The position numbers and the translations under genes are program-made. The notes below the pieces were generated by a model. It was not told the origin of the DNA, made no database searches, and saw nothing but the letters and a program-made list of their open reading frames with translations. A DNA stretch of 64,000 nucleotides, from contig NZ_CP139559.1 in assembly GCF_034263275.1 (NCBI RefSeq), positions 2,728,001 to 2,792,000 of the forward strand, read 5' to 3'. Every line of letters begins with the position of its first letter. Position 1 is the stretch's first letter. This DNA comes from Mucilaginibacter sp. cycad4. Its GTDB lineage: Bacteria; Bacteroidota; Bacteroidia; Sphingobacteriales; Sphingobacteriaceae. Positions 63,146 through 64,000 of the stretch are shown piece after piece.

Positions 63146-64000
63146 TTAAGCCTCCACTTCGACACGCTGTTTGCGAAGTTTATTTTCTGTAAACATCAGC
63201 ACGATGAGCATAATAAGCCCTAATACAAAAAAGCCATCAAGGGCAAGTGTCGAATCGCGCATTTCATTGGTTACCGCCTCTACAAAACCAAAACAAAACA
63301 AGCCCACCACTATCGATAGCTTTTCGGTAACATCATAGAAGCTAAAATACGAAGCCGTATCCGGGATATTTTCAGGCAAATATTTGGAATAGGTTGAACG
63401 TGATAACGATTGTACCCCTCCCATTACTATACCGATAATCACTGCTGCAACATAAAACTGGGTAGAACTGGTAATAAAATAAGCATACAGACAAATGGCC
63501 GACCAGATTGCCACCAAACCTACCAGCGTACGCACATTACCGAATTTCTCCGACGATTTAGAGGCGATCAACGCACCGGGCACAGCAACCACCTGGATGA
63601 TAAGCACTATGGAGATGAGAGCAGCATCGGGCATATGCAATTCTTTGGCTGCAAAATTAGCCGCAACCAGCATAATGGTTTGCACCCCCACCGAGTAAAG
63701 GAAAAACGACGCCAGGAAGCGTTTCAACAAAGGCATACTCCTTACTTTCCCAAAAACCTTCGCCAACTCTTTAAAGCCGCCGGTAAGCACGTTATAACTA
63801 TGCTTGCCCGCATTGGGCTGCCCCTTTGGTAACATCCGGAAAGGGATAATAGAAAAACCTATCCACCATACAAAAACCATCAGGAACGAGATCCGTGCCG
63901 GCAGCCAGTCATCAGTGATACCGAACCAATTAGGTTGAAGCACTACTATAAAGCATAAAACCTGCACCACAATACTGCCTACATAACCATAAATAAAGCC
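63146..64000 (-). CDS. Second UMF1-type MFS transporter (partial, 5' end outside window)
   Basis: C-terminal 284 or so residues of a transporter whose open frame continues past the window edge (GFIYGYVGSIVVQVLC at the edge aligns with GFTYGYIGSVLLQLIC of the first copy). Identical blocks with the first copy include SRSTYSKYLPENIPDTAS and SFYDVTEKL. The missing part is about 165 residues. The pair looks like an old duplication with two small genes between. Confidence 0.9.
   Translation of the reverse strand, partial: GFIYGYVGSIVVQVLCFIVVLQPNWFGITDDWLPARISFLMVFVWWIGFSIIPFRMLPKGQPNAGKHSYNVLTGGFKELAKVFGKVRSMPLLKRFLASFFLYSVGVQTIMLVAANFAAKELHMPDAALISIVLIIQVVAVPGALIASKSSEKFGNVRTLVGLVAIWSAICLYAYFITSSTQFYVAAVIIGIVMGGVQSLSRSTYSKYLPENIPDTASYFSFYDVTEKLSIVVGLFCFGFVEAVTNEMRDSTLALDGFFVLGLIMLIVLMFTENKLRKQRVEVEA

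Noticed and set aside
1..64000. CRISPR array, prophage or defence island
   Set aside because: No regular repeat-spacer array, phage structural genes, or recognisable restriction, toxin or defence gene cluster was seen.

Overview
The window looks like chromosome from a member of the Bacteroidota, most likely the Sphingobacteriaceae (Mucilaginibacter or a close relative). Reasons: a low-40s GC look by eye, several TAnnTTTG -7 promoter boxes, a type IX secretion sorting tail, a DUF5009 membrane protein, a periplasmic beta-propeller/Y_Y_Y/LuxR-type regulator, an Atg22/UMF1-type MFS carrier, and interspersed palindromic repeats. No rRNA, convincing tRNA, CRISPR array or phage was seen. Genus is inference.

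Layout. 1-3.9 kb: an export adaptor (cut by the left edge) divergent from a sigma-54 response regulator and its histidine kinase. 4-10.6 kb: housekeeping and stress genes (FMN reductase, YceH, WalJ-like hydrolase, MtfA-type peptidase, DUF92, methyltransferase, pirin, YeiH). 10.8-14.3 kb: a large secreted NHL/MBG protein coupled to a lipoprotein. 14.7-23 kb: a carbohydrate locus with a membrane-tethered regulator facing a GH9-redoxin-ThuA operon and a DUF5009 gene. 23.3-23.5 kb: a 26-codon membrane peptide gene with its own terminator. 24-31.6 kb: a MocR regulator divergent from DoxX-EamA-metallohydrolase, then two secreted esterases and a universal stress protein. 32-41.4 kb: OmpA, OsmC, DinB-fold, SpmAB, TetR and MscS genes. 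41.5-48.1 kb: a TetR-TolC-adaptor-RND efflux operon. 48.3-56 kb: purB, NifU-like, IMPase, gtrA, lgt and mtaB. 56.4-57.8 kb: an intact IS3-family element. 58-64 kb: zinc-ribbon and DoxX-like membrane proteins, a CCG protein, and two UMF1-type MFS paralogs, the second cut by the right edge.

Most interesting signal. The GH9 operon and the DUF5009 gene both have a direct repeat GTAGTG-N5-GTAGTG ending exactly 32 bp upstream of a perfect TAnnTTTG box. A third copy (one mismatch between it and the DUF5009 site over 17 bp) lies upstream of the neighbouring Y_Y_Y/LuxR-type regulator. This defines a likely operator and small regulon of that regulator. Further candidates are a MocR operator cluster of three TGGACTA half-sites, palindromes in front of both TetR genes, and a diverged duplicate of the IMPase gene tail flanking a DUF5071 gene.
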